The position numbers were made by a program, and so were the translations under genes. Below, piece after piece: positions 1 through 8,454 of a stretch of 64,000 nt of DNA; the stretch's first letter is position 1; every line of letters begins with the position of its first letter. The stretch lies in the NCBI GenBank assembly GCA_030849085.1, contig JASAOM010001130.1, positions 248,001 to 312,000 on the forward strand. Reading direction: 5' to 3'. The stretch comes from Borovskyia barvae (lineage: Eukaryota; Euglenozoa; Kinetoplastea; Trypanosomatida; Trypanosomatidae). The notes beneath the pieces were generated by a model. The model ran no database searches and was not told where the DNA came from. It was given only the letters and a program-made list of their open reading frames with translations.

Positions 1-262
1 CACAAGAACATATTTAAAAAAGAAAGGAGGCGAATCGCCTTGCTTCCCCCGAAGCCCTTTCGACCCCTTTCTTTACTAATTCCAAGGGAAGACATGCCCG
101 GCGGATGTTGGGAGAACGCAACCAACCCCAAATTATGACGATGCGCAGCTAAGCCGTGTTGAAAAAGCGCTATTGCAACCCACTAGGTAGCCGGGAGACA
201 AAAAAGGTAGACACAGTGATGCCACCACCGCGGAGAACAGAGATTTCTTTTCTAGCGAATCT
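1..262. other. Flank downstream of the pseudo-guanylyltransferase gene
   Basis: This stretch lies just past the stop codon of the leftmost gene in the direction of transcription, so it should be its 3' untranslated region. I see no credible reading frame or repeat in it. Confidence 0.5.
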
Positions 263-2584
263 CTACACAGTGGGCCGAACCGAAGGAATGGTAGAGCACG
301 CATCCAGGAACGATTCCGTGGACCAAAGCGGTGGATCGGCGAAGGCCCACATGTAAAATTGCGTAATAGACGTTACCTCCCATTTGCAGCGACGGCAGAA
401 ATTCAGCAACGCACCCTTTTCGCGGGACTTGCCCTTCGTGTTCGTCCGCTCCATGACGCACTCGATAATATTTCCGTCGTTGATCATGAACGTGTCCACA
501 TTTGCATCGCTAATCAGAACAGGGAGATTGCTTGAGCCCGTTGTACGGCTGGTTGCCAGAACCTCATCCTCGTACTCGCGCACGTAGGCTTCGAAACTCC
601 ATGTGCCGTCCGTGATGCTGCCTGCCCAAATGCGAAGTCGCACTGTTTTCTTGTTCTCCGAAGGATATACAAAGTTGTGTACATCGTACCGACCGTACTC
701 CACCCCATCCGGATTCACGAAAATAGCTCCGCGGCTGACGTCTTTGTAATGCTCTAGGCATGTCTTGATTTCACTGACAGGGTAATGCTCCAGAAGGCGC
801 ACCGAACCTGAACTAGGAAGCTTGCCGAAGCATTCTGTCAACAACTTTACGCGGTCGTGCAGCAGCATCTCGGATCCCTGTTGCTGCCCGATCAGAAGCA
901 TATCCGAAATATAAATGACGTCGTCCAGCATAGACGCTTCGACAGAGAAAAGGATACCCGATGCTGAATCCACACTAGGAAGTGCTTCTGCCTCGCTCTT
1001 CAGTTTCTTCATTAGCTCCTGCATCGTGGTGGGGACGTCGTTCAACTGAAAAAGAAGGTTGTACGATGTGAGATGCACGTAAACGTCAGCATCATGGCCG
1101 ATTAGTGACACTTTGTCGCCCCATATCCAGGGCGTAACAAGATAGTGCTGTAGTTTCGCAGCCGATTGAACGAACTGCACGTAGTCGAGCACAAAGTTGG
1201 GTTCGGAGTACGTGAAGTTGTAGGGTAGCCGCCGCTTCAAGGCAACGCGCTCCGCTGCTAGGATTTTCTCCACCCGCTCGGGATCCGTCACCATGGGACA
1301 ATTGGGAATGAAATGCTCTTCTTCCAGGGTGATATATTGGTCATTCATCTTGAGAGATGTCGACACATCCTCCACAACCTTCCTCGCGAGCGACTCCATG
1401 TCCATGTCTTCATCAATCACTACTACTCTTTCGGCATCTAGGCCTGATGCGAATTCGAAAGCCTCAGGATGGGCTCTTTTCTCATGCGAACGTTGAAAGC
1501 TCACCTTCCGTTCCACTAGAATAGAAAGTTCAGGTACGAGGGCCACTGCCAAGTCCAGCTGCAGACCCGCTTTGGTGAGATAATGCACGATGTAGTGAAC
1601 GTGATACTTGTTGGTGGAAAAGGCGTCGTCAATGACAATTCCTTTTAGCGATCCTTTCCTCTCCAGCAACGCACGGAGAGGTGCAAGACGCTCTACTGGG
1701 GTTACATCGTCCTCCTCTTCTTCCGCGCTCTCGGCAACACCGGCCTGCATGGACTTCAGGGAAATGTACTCGAAGCCTTCATTACTCGCGATGGCCTTTG
1801 CAACGGTTGTTTTCCCAGTCTTTTTGTATCCCACAACCATCACAACCCTCACCTTACCGGTAGCCACGTAAGATGGTGCGCTAACTGGCGATGCCATTGA
1901 AGTGAGCGGACCCGCTGGTAGGGAAGCCGAAGTCGGTGCAGAGAGCGGCACGGGGACGTTCCCTGGGATCATTGGACCTTGGTTGAGGGAGGGGTTGGCG
2001 TTCGACATTGGATTCCGTTGCGGTGAAGCGTTCGCGAAGGAGCTTCGAGGGTCCGTTGGCGCGTAGCCAATGCCATGGTTCATACCCGAGACAAGCGGAG
2101 CAGAGTGCATTCGCTGCGGTATCGGCATCCTCTGCTGCTGGTTGGACGCGTCGTACTGACCACTGATATTCATTTGGTTGGGAGAGTAGTTCGGCTGCTG
2201 GTTGGAATAGTTGCGCAGATTGCCCGCACCGCCACCCCTCATACCATTGTGGTTCATGAACGGAGCGCGTTGCTGTTGACCCTGCCGATTGCCACGGTGC
2301 CCGTGCGGCATCGCGCCGAAGTTGTGCGGAGCTCCACCACCCCCTATATAGCCCCCACCAGGTCCGTAGGGAACGCTAGGGTTGGCACCGCCAGCACCGC
2401 CGAAGGCTCCTCCCCCCATGCTGGGATTATAGCCGTCGTACATCGGCGCTGAACCGTATCGTTCGTTGGGCATCATGCCACCGCCGCCTCCGTTATTATT
2501 GAACCCTGCATTGTTGCCTCCGTGGCCTGGCGGCGTGAAACTTGAGCCCGAAAAGGAAGGCGCGTTAGGGTTGAGATGAGACAT
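263..2584 (-). CDS. PAM2 + P-loop NTPase + inactive guanylyltransferase-like protein
   Basis: The 773-residue product opens with a PAM2-like motif (LNPNAPSF, residues 4-11), the type of peptide that binds the MLLE domain of poly(A)-binding protein. Residues 12-240 are a Gly/Asn/Pro/Gln-rich, probably disordered region. A P-loop follows (GYKKTGKT, 252-259), with a Walker-B-like strand ending in DD at 319-320. Residues about 420-740 align by eye with the guanylyltransferase fold of the neighbour at 5179-8454. The nucleotidyl-transfer motif KxDG is replaced by WIWG (486-489), and the KWKP and RxDKxxPN motifs cannot be found, so I infer it cannot form enzyme-GMP. Trypanosomatid EIF4G-interacting proteins with NTPase and capping-like domains are known, and this is the closest family I can name. 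The start is an ATG 19 bases after a predicted splice acceptor. The architecture is clear; the function is inferred. Confidence 0.85.
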   Translation of the reverse strand: MSHLNPNAPSFSGSSFTPPGHGGNNAGFNNNGGGGGMMPNERYGSAPMYDGYNPSMGGGAFGGAGGANPSVPYGPGGGYIGGGGAPHNFGAMPHGHRGNRQGQQQRAPFMNHNGMRGGGAGNLRNYSNQQPNYSPNQMNISGQYDASNQQQRMPIPQRMHSAPLVSGMNHGIGYAPTDPRSSFANASPQRNPMSNANPSLNQGPMIPGNVPVPLSAPTSASLPAGPLTSMASPVSAPSYVATGKVRVVMVVGYKKTGKTTVAKAIASNEGFEYISLKSMQAGVAESAEEEEDDVTPVERLAPLRALLERKGSLKGIVIDDAFSTNKYHVHYIVHYLTKAGLQLDLAVALVPELSILVERKVSFQRSHEKRAHPEAFEFASGLDAERVVVIDEDMDMESLARKVVEDVSTSLKMNDQYITLEEEHFIPNCPMVTDPERVEKILAAERVALKRRLPYNFTYSEPNFVLDYVQFVQSAAKLQHYLVTPWIWGDKVSLIGHDADVYVHLTSYNLLFQLNDVPTTMQELMKKLKSEAEALPSVDSASGILFSVEASMLDDVIYISDMLLIGQQQGSEMLLHDRVKLLTECFGKLPSSGSVRLLEHYPVSEIKTCLEHYKDVSRGAIFVNPDGVEYGRYDVHNFVYPSENKKTVRLRIWAGSITDGTWSFEAYVREYEDEVLATSRTTGSSNLPVLISDANVDTFMINDGNIIECVMERTNTKGKSREKGALLNFCRRCKWEVTSITQFYMWAFADPPLWSTESFLDACSTIPSVRPTV

Positions 2585-2640
2585 GACTCAGTGCAGCGAA
2601 GCACTTGTTGCGTGGGGGGGGGGGGGAGGGGAGGGGGGGC
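2585..2640 (-). promoter_or_regulatory. Predicted trans-splice acceptor of the pseudo-guanylyltransferase gene
   Basis: On the coding strand a nearly pure C/T tract, including a run of 13 C (2614-2626 as G on the plus strand), is followed by its first AG at 2604-2605. That leaves a 19-base leader before the ATG at 2584. This is the usual layout of a spliced-leader acceptor site, here unusually C-rich. Confidence 0.6.
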
Positions 2641-3432
2641 TCAAACAAATCGGAGCCAGATAAATTGGCACACCTTCTCACACAACCCCGAATGAGCTTG
2701 CGATGTATCCAGACGACTTCACCTGTCTGCGACCGCAACACTACGAAAGTGCTACCTTGAAAAAGAAGAAAAAGACGATGAAAGACGTAAGGTTGGAGCT
2801 GTGATGAACAGCTTCAGTACACGAACAAAACGGAGAAGCCTCTTAAACCCCAAAATTCAGCTTTACCCTATACAAACCCCCCACGAAGACCAACTCTGGC
2901 ACGAAGAAGACAGCAAGGGGCCGAAGATCCACCGTAAGATAATGGGCCTGCCAAGACAGCGAAAGAGTGAATCAATAAATAAGGGGGGAGAAGAATAGTT
3001 AAGATGTACTTTGCATCGACGAAAGCCCCCCTTCTGTGAGAGAGTCTAACGCACACAAAAGGGAAAACAACGTTTTAGAAAAGCTCCACCCAACAACAAA
3101 AAAGGATGAAAGCGAGCGTATGTGAGAGGGAGAAAAAGCGCGAGCTCCGACGGGTTTCGGCACCAAAGTTTCGACTTCTGCACTTCGTGAACAATATCAC
3201 TTCTATTCTTCGTGTTGGCGTAAACTGGCAGCGCTCCGGTCTGTTCAAGCAAAGTCGGTGAGCTGAGGGCACGGCAGCGACCTGAGCACAACAACACACC
3301 CCACTTGATTGGAAATACACACAGGAACACCAACACCTACGGGGACCTGCAAACTTCTGAACCAAGCACACACTCACTATGGTGCGAAAGGACCGTTGCT
3401 ATGTGAAAGATACAAACACGAACAACACACTG

Positions 3433-3465
3433 ATATATATGTATATATATATATATATATATATT
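3433..3465. repeat. (TA)n microsatellite
   Basis: Alternating T and A, interrupted by one G at 3441, in the intergenic region between the capping-like genes. Confidence 0.9.
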
Positions 3466-5178
3466 GGAACGGGGGTTGTGTAGTTGCGTTTATGAGATGT
3501 AAAAAGGCAACTAAGTGTTTTGTTGAAGACAAGAGAGTATTGAGGAAAAGGCGGACAAAAGGGAGTTTACCTTCGGAAACCCTTGGGTTACTGATTTGTC
3601 AATTCGGTTCGCGTTTCCACGAAGAGGGAAAGGTTCAGAAAAGCACAACAACTAGCAAAAACTACGTCAGGTAGGCCGTGAGCAGGTCAGAAAGCGAGTG
3701 GAATTCCCATGGGTGTGAAAGGCGAATGACGAAGGATGAGATCCGAAGGTAGGGAAAGGAGGAGAAGATGGAGCGTCGGGAAGAAAGGTGATGAAGTGAA
3801 GCAATCGGGAAAGACGGAGCAAATGGTTGCTGATCGTGAGACTAAGGAGAGAAGTTCGGAGAGAGGATTGATCAAACAACGCCATACTTGTTTCGGTGTG
3901 TGAGTATCTGCGAGGGAAAAAGGAAGGGGGCAGACTTTACACATCTACCGACTTCCTCTTCGGTAAGCGAAGCTCTTTCGCCGGTAAGGTATGAATCCGC
4001 TCTCATTACGCTGACGGACCTTTGGAGAAGGTCTTCTTTTTTTAGGAGGAGGCATGTGACACAGAGAGAAGGGGAACACACCCATACAGGTCCCGGGGGG
4101 AAGCGGTTGCCGATGTATGTTTATCGAAAGTGGTTTCCCCTTCACAAACTCATATATCGAGTAGTCTGTCACATCTTTGGTGGAAGCGCCGCGTGCGGTA
4201 TCCTCAAATTAAACCGTAATGTTAGATATATATACAGATATACAGACCTTGCCTCCCTGTGCACGAAAAAGGCACATGAATCACACTTCCGTTACTCAAC
4301 GATGAAAGGTTTCTCTGACTCACTGACACATACATGTCCGCACGCGCCTTCCCACCCCCCTCGCGACACAGACGGACGCAGATACCGTTCTAATATGTAA
4401 TAGGAAAGGAACGGGGGACAGTGTGCCGCATCGTTCATAAAGACGGCGCTGGGCTAGCATTTGCGATGCTTGAGTGACAGCTGTCTCTAAGAAGGCGCCG
4501 CACGCAACCGTATTGAGGGAAAAAAACAAGTTGATGTCCAACGACAGCAACGTAAAAATTGTCAAAGCTTTCCTTTCTCCGCAACGGGAAGCTTCTGCTG
4601 TTACCGCTATCATAGAAAAGAAAAACAGACAACCAAAAGCATGATAGAGAGCTGAAGGGGCTGTCAGGATTCACCTCGTCCACGCATGGCACTGAGGAGC
4701 GCCCTGAAAAGCGTCGTCTATTCAGCGATTTAACGTAGTTAAGCGCCACATTTCCATCTATCACGATGGTTGCAGCTGTGCGGGAGAACAAAAAGAAACT
4801 GACTTTAACCCGTAGCGCACACGAAAAAGATGAGACGTGCTGTCATGGGAGAGCAGTGTAGATCCGCCCCTTTTTTTTTGCGATTTCAACCAGTTCTGTA
4901 CCACCGTACCCACCGGCAGTGCGCTCTCGGAGAGAGGCACCCCGGATGCCATGCAGGAAGCAGTTCAGACGCAACAAAACACAAAGAAGGCATATTCTGG
5001 GACGTGTGCGAAATGGTGCGCAGCCACACCCTTTCCTGCTTGGACGCTGTTTTGCTCATCCAATGACCATTTCTCCACCATCCTTGAGCGGAACAGCACC
5101 GAAGACAGCGCTTATTTTTCGCGTTTACCGCGAATATTGGCGAAGCTAAAACTCCATGAATTCGAGGGGGAGAGATGC

Positions 5179-8100
5179 TCACCTAGAGGGGCGCAATACT
5201 CTGCAGTGATCCAGAAGTTCGTTGTACGCCATGTGCTTGATGCTGACAATACTATCAACTACTGTCTTCGTGTTTGGACGCGGTTTATCTGAGCGAAGAC
5301 GGTGAAACACCCACTGGGTCATCTGCGGTACATCGGGGGTACCTCCGTCTTGCACATCGGCCAAACTAAGCTCAACGAGAAGACTGTTTCGAAGTTGATG
5401 CATTTGCAGTTGCATTTTGGTAAACACACCGATGGCCCCTGGAAAGGGAACTTCACGGTCGTTCTCCGTGGTGAAGAGGTCGAACACCCACATACCATTA
5501 TCCACCTCCCTCCCATTCATCAGCCTGAAGTCAACCGTGCAGAGTTGTACGGGCTTCCATTTCATGAGAGACTTATCGAGTCCGATCTTGTAGAACGAGT
5601 TACTCTGAAACACGATCCCATCGACGGCGAAGGGCGCTTCCTCGAAGTGCGGTAGTAACTTCGGCAAGTCACAAATTGGCACGTACTCCTTCAAAAAGAC
5701 CGCAATAGATTCATCACCACCTCTATGCTTCTCTAGCATACGGCCGAACCATTTCTTCAAAAGTTCGTAGCGATCGGCGAACACGGTACGCTTCCCCTGT
5801 TTACTGCCGAAGTACACATAGTCAATAATGTGCAAGAACGGTTGCGGTGGACCTACATCGTTTTCGGCTCTGCAGACGCTCATTTCAGCGTCTAGCATCC
5901 ATTCAATCCCACTGGTCTCCTCATGACGATCCAAAACCATCTCGTAAGCGTTCGGAAAGTCCAGGGGATCAAAGAGTACGTTCATGTCATAGCACCCGTT
6001 GAATAAAAACGGGAAGCCAAGCACACCGAAGTGGGAGTGTTTCACAACCAAAAAGCGCTGCCCGTCCACTTTGAGTGTGACATACATGGAAGACATTTTC
6101 TGACATTCTCGCCGACCCGCGAAGGAAGTTGCGTCTACGTAGCCGCCGATGGTGGAAAGTGGTGCGCTGTCTGTGCGACCGCTAACATTGCCCACAGCCG
6201 CATGAACCTCTTTCGTGAGCTGCTGAAAATCTCGGTAGTCATCGAGAAGATCAAACCGATCAAAACCCGGGACCGGTGTTGCGTGGGGCAAGCAAGTGTT
6301 AGGGTTAAGCTTACGAAAAACGCTGTCGGTGATGTTTCGAATTCGCGTCCATACCCTCTGAGCATCGTTTTTGTCGCAGTCAATCGTGTAGAGCATTTTG
6401 ATTCTCCGATAAACTCGATCGGCTATTTCTGCCTGCGCGCGTTGCTCTACGTAGCGCCAGTAGTCCGCCCCAACCTTCTGGTCGTTGCGCTGCTGAGCGC
6501 GCTTCATGCCCTCCTTGGGGTCGACCTGGAGCCAGAACACCAGCGGCACCGGCAACTGGGCGACGTTGAGCGCTGCCTGGAGGTAGTACGCGTCCATTTC
6601 CCCTGTAGCTACAAACCGATCCAGCACTATACCATTGTAGAAGCGGTCCTTCGCCTCGGGGCCGAAATGGTCCTTCACCGCCTCTTCCACCTGCGCGTAC
6701 GGCTGTTTGCCTTCCTTGCACAAGTCACCGGAGGAGAGATGAAGCAGATTATAGCGTTTTGCCATTTTCTCCGCTTGCGTCGTCTTGCCAGCACCGCGAC
6801 AACCAAAAATCAGCACCACAAGTGGATTGCTGTTCGTCGGCACGGCTCTGCAGCCCATTCGCGGGGGTACCCATCTGCCTTGCGCTACCATCGACAGGGG
6901 AAGAGTAGGGCTTCGAGGCCTTACGGGCATGGGGAATCCCTCGGCGATGTCTGCTCGCATGACTCGGGGAGCCCCGGGAGGTGGTGGGGTCACCATCAAC
7001 GAATGAGCCGAAAAAGATGGCTCCAAGACTGGGTTGCCATTGATCGGCAGAGAGTTTGGTGGTGCCACTGGGCTGACACCGCTGCTCGGTGCTGCACGAG
7101 GTAAGAGTGGCCCAGCCGTCACTGAATGCGGTGCTCCTGCTCCTCTACCGCCACCAGCGTACGAATTGACGTTTACATCAGCAGCTTGAGCAGCATAAGA
7201 TGTGCTGACATTAGCCACGCCAACCCGCATAGGCCGCGCCATGGGAGCCGATGAAATTCGTGGCGGCACCCCAGACACAGCAGCAGCAGGGATTGGCGTC
7301 GCACGAGACATCATTGTAGGCGCAGCCTCACTCCCATTCGATTGCAACTGCGTCATAGCCTGCTGCTGGGACGCGGCCTCTGATCGAGGTACAGGCACAG
7401 TGGAAGGTGACGGTCCACGCTGCGGGAATGGGGGATTACGATTCGGGATGCCATATGTGGCGGGAGCAGATGTGTTGTTGTCATTCCCGCTGAGACTGTT
7501 AGGAGAGGCCCCTTGACTACCAACAGCGGCGGCTGCCGCTGCTGCTGCCGCTGCGGCAGCTTGACGCTCCTGTGCGCTGCGTGGCAATACAGGAGCCACT
7601 TTCTGTGGAGGCGATGGCTGCTGTTGCTGCAACCGCTGCGCAGCAGCGCTGCTAACCGGCATGGATGGGGTAGGACCACCAAAGGGCGGAGAAAAGGGGG
7701 CGGCTGCGAGGGAGAGACCTCCACGCTCTTGAGGACGAGCAGGCGCGGAGTTGAATGGTTGCTGCTGCTGTAGAGTATTTCTCAGGTCCGCATTGACTTG
7801 TATCTGTTGCTGTTGCTGTTGCTGCGATGTAATAGGCGAAGCTGTGGAGCTGGAGGGTTGGTGACGACGCAAAGAGGAGGATGCTGACCAGCCAAGAATT
7901 GGCGGCTGATCATTATCCGCCCTCTCTGCCGAGCCTTGCGCGCCAACGCTTGTGAATGAGCCTGCCGCAACGTTGTTTCGGCCACTTCCTTGCCCAACTT
8001 CAGCTGGCAACGAAGGGGTTGAAGGTACGCTGTTGTTTCGATTCACCATGGGATGGGAGGGAAAAGCTTCTGATCCACTCTGAGCTGGTGGAAGAGGACG

Positions 8101-8454
8101 CCACGTCATCGAGGGTCCACCGCTGCCGGCAGTCACCGTTGGTCCAGTAAGCCCACTCTGGGAATTCTTGGCAGAGCTCACCGTCACACTATTCGGTGTC
8201 TCGTAGGTCTCGGAGGGTGGCGCGGGGCTGGGTGCCGCCGGGGGCTTGTTACGCTTAAAGCCAGAGAGCAGAGGTACATCGTCGCTGCTGAGTGGCTTGA
8301 CAGCTCCCGGGTTCCGTAGCTGCGAGTGAAATGGCGCTGTAGATGGCTGATATCCTGCTGCTGCTGCGTAGGCTTCCGAATCATTTCGCAGGAATTGCGG
8401 AATGAATGGCTTCGCCTTCGGGTCGAAGGACGAAGCGTTCGGATTGAGGCTCAT
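5179..8454 (-). CDS. PAM2-bearing capping-enzyme-like guanylyltransferase with P-loop domain
   Basis: The 1091-residue product starts with a textbook PAM2-like motif (L3-N-P-N-A-S-S-F10-D-P12), predicted to dock on poly(A)-binding protein. A disordered region to about 540 carries Gln runs (211-217, 229-232, 276-279) and 12 Ala in a row (299-310). A P-loop kinase-like domain follows, with GCRGAGKT at 551-558 and an adenylate-kinase-like SSGDL at 574. The guanylyltransferase domain keeps every motif I can check: KVDG (catalytic Lys795), LDAEMS (854-859), VDGIVF (944-949), KWKP (965-968) and RSDKPRPN (1054-1061). NTPase-plus-guanylyltransferase order is that of trypanosomatid capping enzyme CE1 and of the EIF4G5-interacting protein. 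The long PAM2-bearing extension favours a cytoplasmic, translation-linked role over nuclear cap synthesis, but this is inference. The frame stays open to a TTG at 8463; the first ATG is 8454. Confidence 0.9.
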   Translation of the reverse strand: MSLNPNASSFDPKAKPFIPQFLRNDSEAYAAAAGYQPSTAPFHSQLRNPGAVKPLSSDDVPLLSGFKRNKPPAAPSPAPPSETYETPNSVTVSSAKNSQSGLTGPTVTAGSGGPSMTWRPLPPAQSGSEAFPSHPMVNRNNSVPSTPSLPAEVGQGSGRNNVAAGSFTSVGAQGSAERADNDQPPILGWSASSSLRRHQPSSSTASPITSQQQQQQQIQVNADLRNTLQQQQPFNSAPARPQERGGLSLAAAPFSPPFGGPTPSMPVSSAAAQRLQQQQPSPPQKVAPVLPRSAQERQAAAAAAAAAAAAVGSQGASPNSLSGNDNNTSAPATYGIPNRNPPFPQRGPSPSTVPVPRSEAASQQQAMTQLQSNGSEAAPTMMSRATPIPAAAVSGVPPRISSAPMARPMRVGVANVSTSYAAQAADVNVNSYAGGGRGAGAPHSVTAGPLLPRAAPSSGVSPVAPPNSLPINGNPVLEPSFSAHSLMVTPPPPGAPRVMRADIAEGFPMPVRPRSPTLPLSMVAQGRWVPPRMGCRAVPTNSNPLVVLIFGCRGAGKTTQAEKMAKRYNLLHLSSGDLCKEGKQPYAQVEEAVKDHFGPEAKDRFYNGIVLDRFVATGEMDAYYLQAALNVAQLPVPLVFWLQVDPKEGMKRAQQRNDQKVGADYWRYVEQRAQAEIADRVYRRIKMLYTIDCDKNDAQRVWTRIRNITDSVFRKLNPNTCLPHATPVPGFDRFDLLDDYRDFQQLTKEVHAAVGNVSGRTDSAPLSTIGGYVDATSFAGRRECQKMSSMYVTLKVDGQRFLVVKHSHFGVLGFPFLFNGCYDMNVLFDPLDFPNAYEMVLDRHEETSGIEWMLDAEMSVCRAENDVGPPQPFLHIIDYVYFGSKQGKRTVFADRYELLKKWFGRMLEKHRGGDESIAVFLKEYVPICDLPKLLPHFEEAPFAVDGIVFQSNSFYKIGLDKSLMKWKPVQLCTVDFRLMNGREVDNGMWVFDLFTTENDREVPFPGAIGVFTKMQLQMHQLRNSLLVELSLADVQDGGTPDVPQMTQWVFHRLRSDKPRPNTKTVVDSIVSIKHMAYNELLDHCRVLRPSR

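Larger units (their letters stand above)
2585..5178. other. Long intergenic region between the two capping-like genes
   Basis: This gap holds the 3' untranslated region of the active-type paralogue and the acceptor of the inactive one. It contains a (TA)n tract near 3433-3465 and a short imperfect one near 4225-4241. Open frames on both strands, for example plus 3888-4400 and minus 4435-4791, show no recognisable domain, and I do not call them genes. Confidence 0.5.

Noticed and set aside
3888-4400. 170-residue plus-strand frame
   Set aside because: It is on the strand opposite to the whole cluster, in untranslated sequence, and has no recognisable domain.
6031-7104. 357-residue plus-strand frame
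   Set aside because: It is an antisense shadow of the guanylyltransferase gene.
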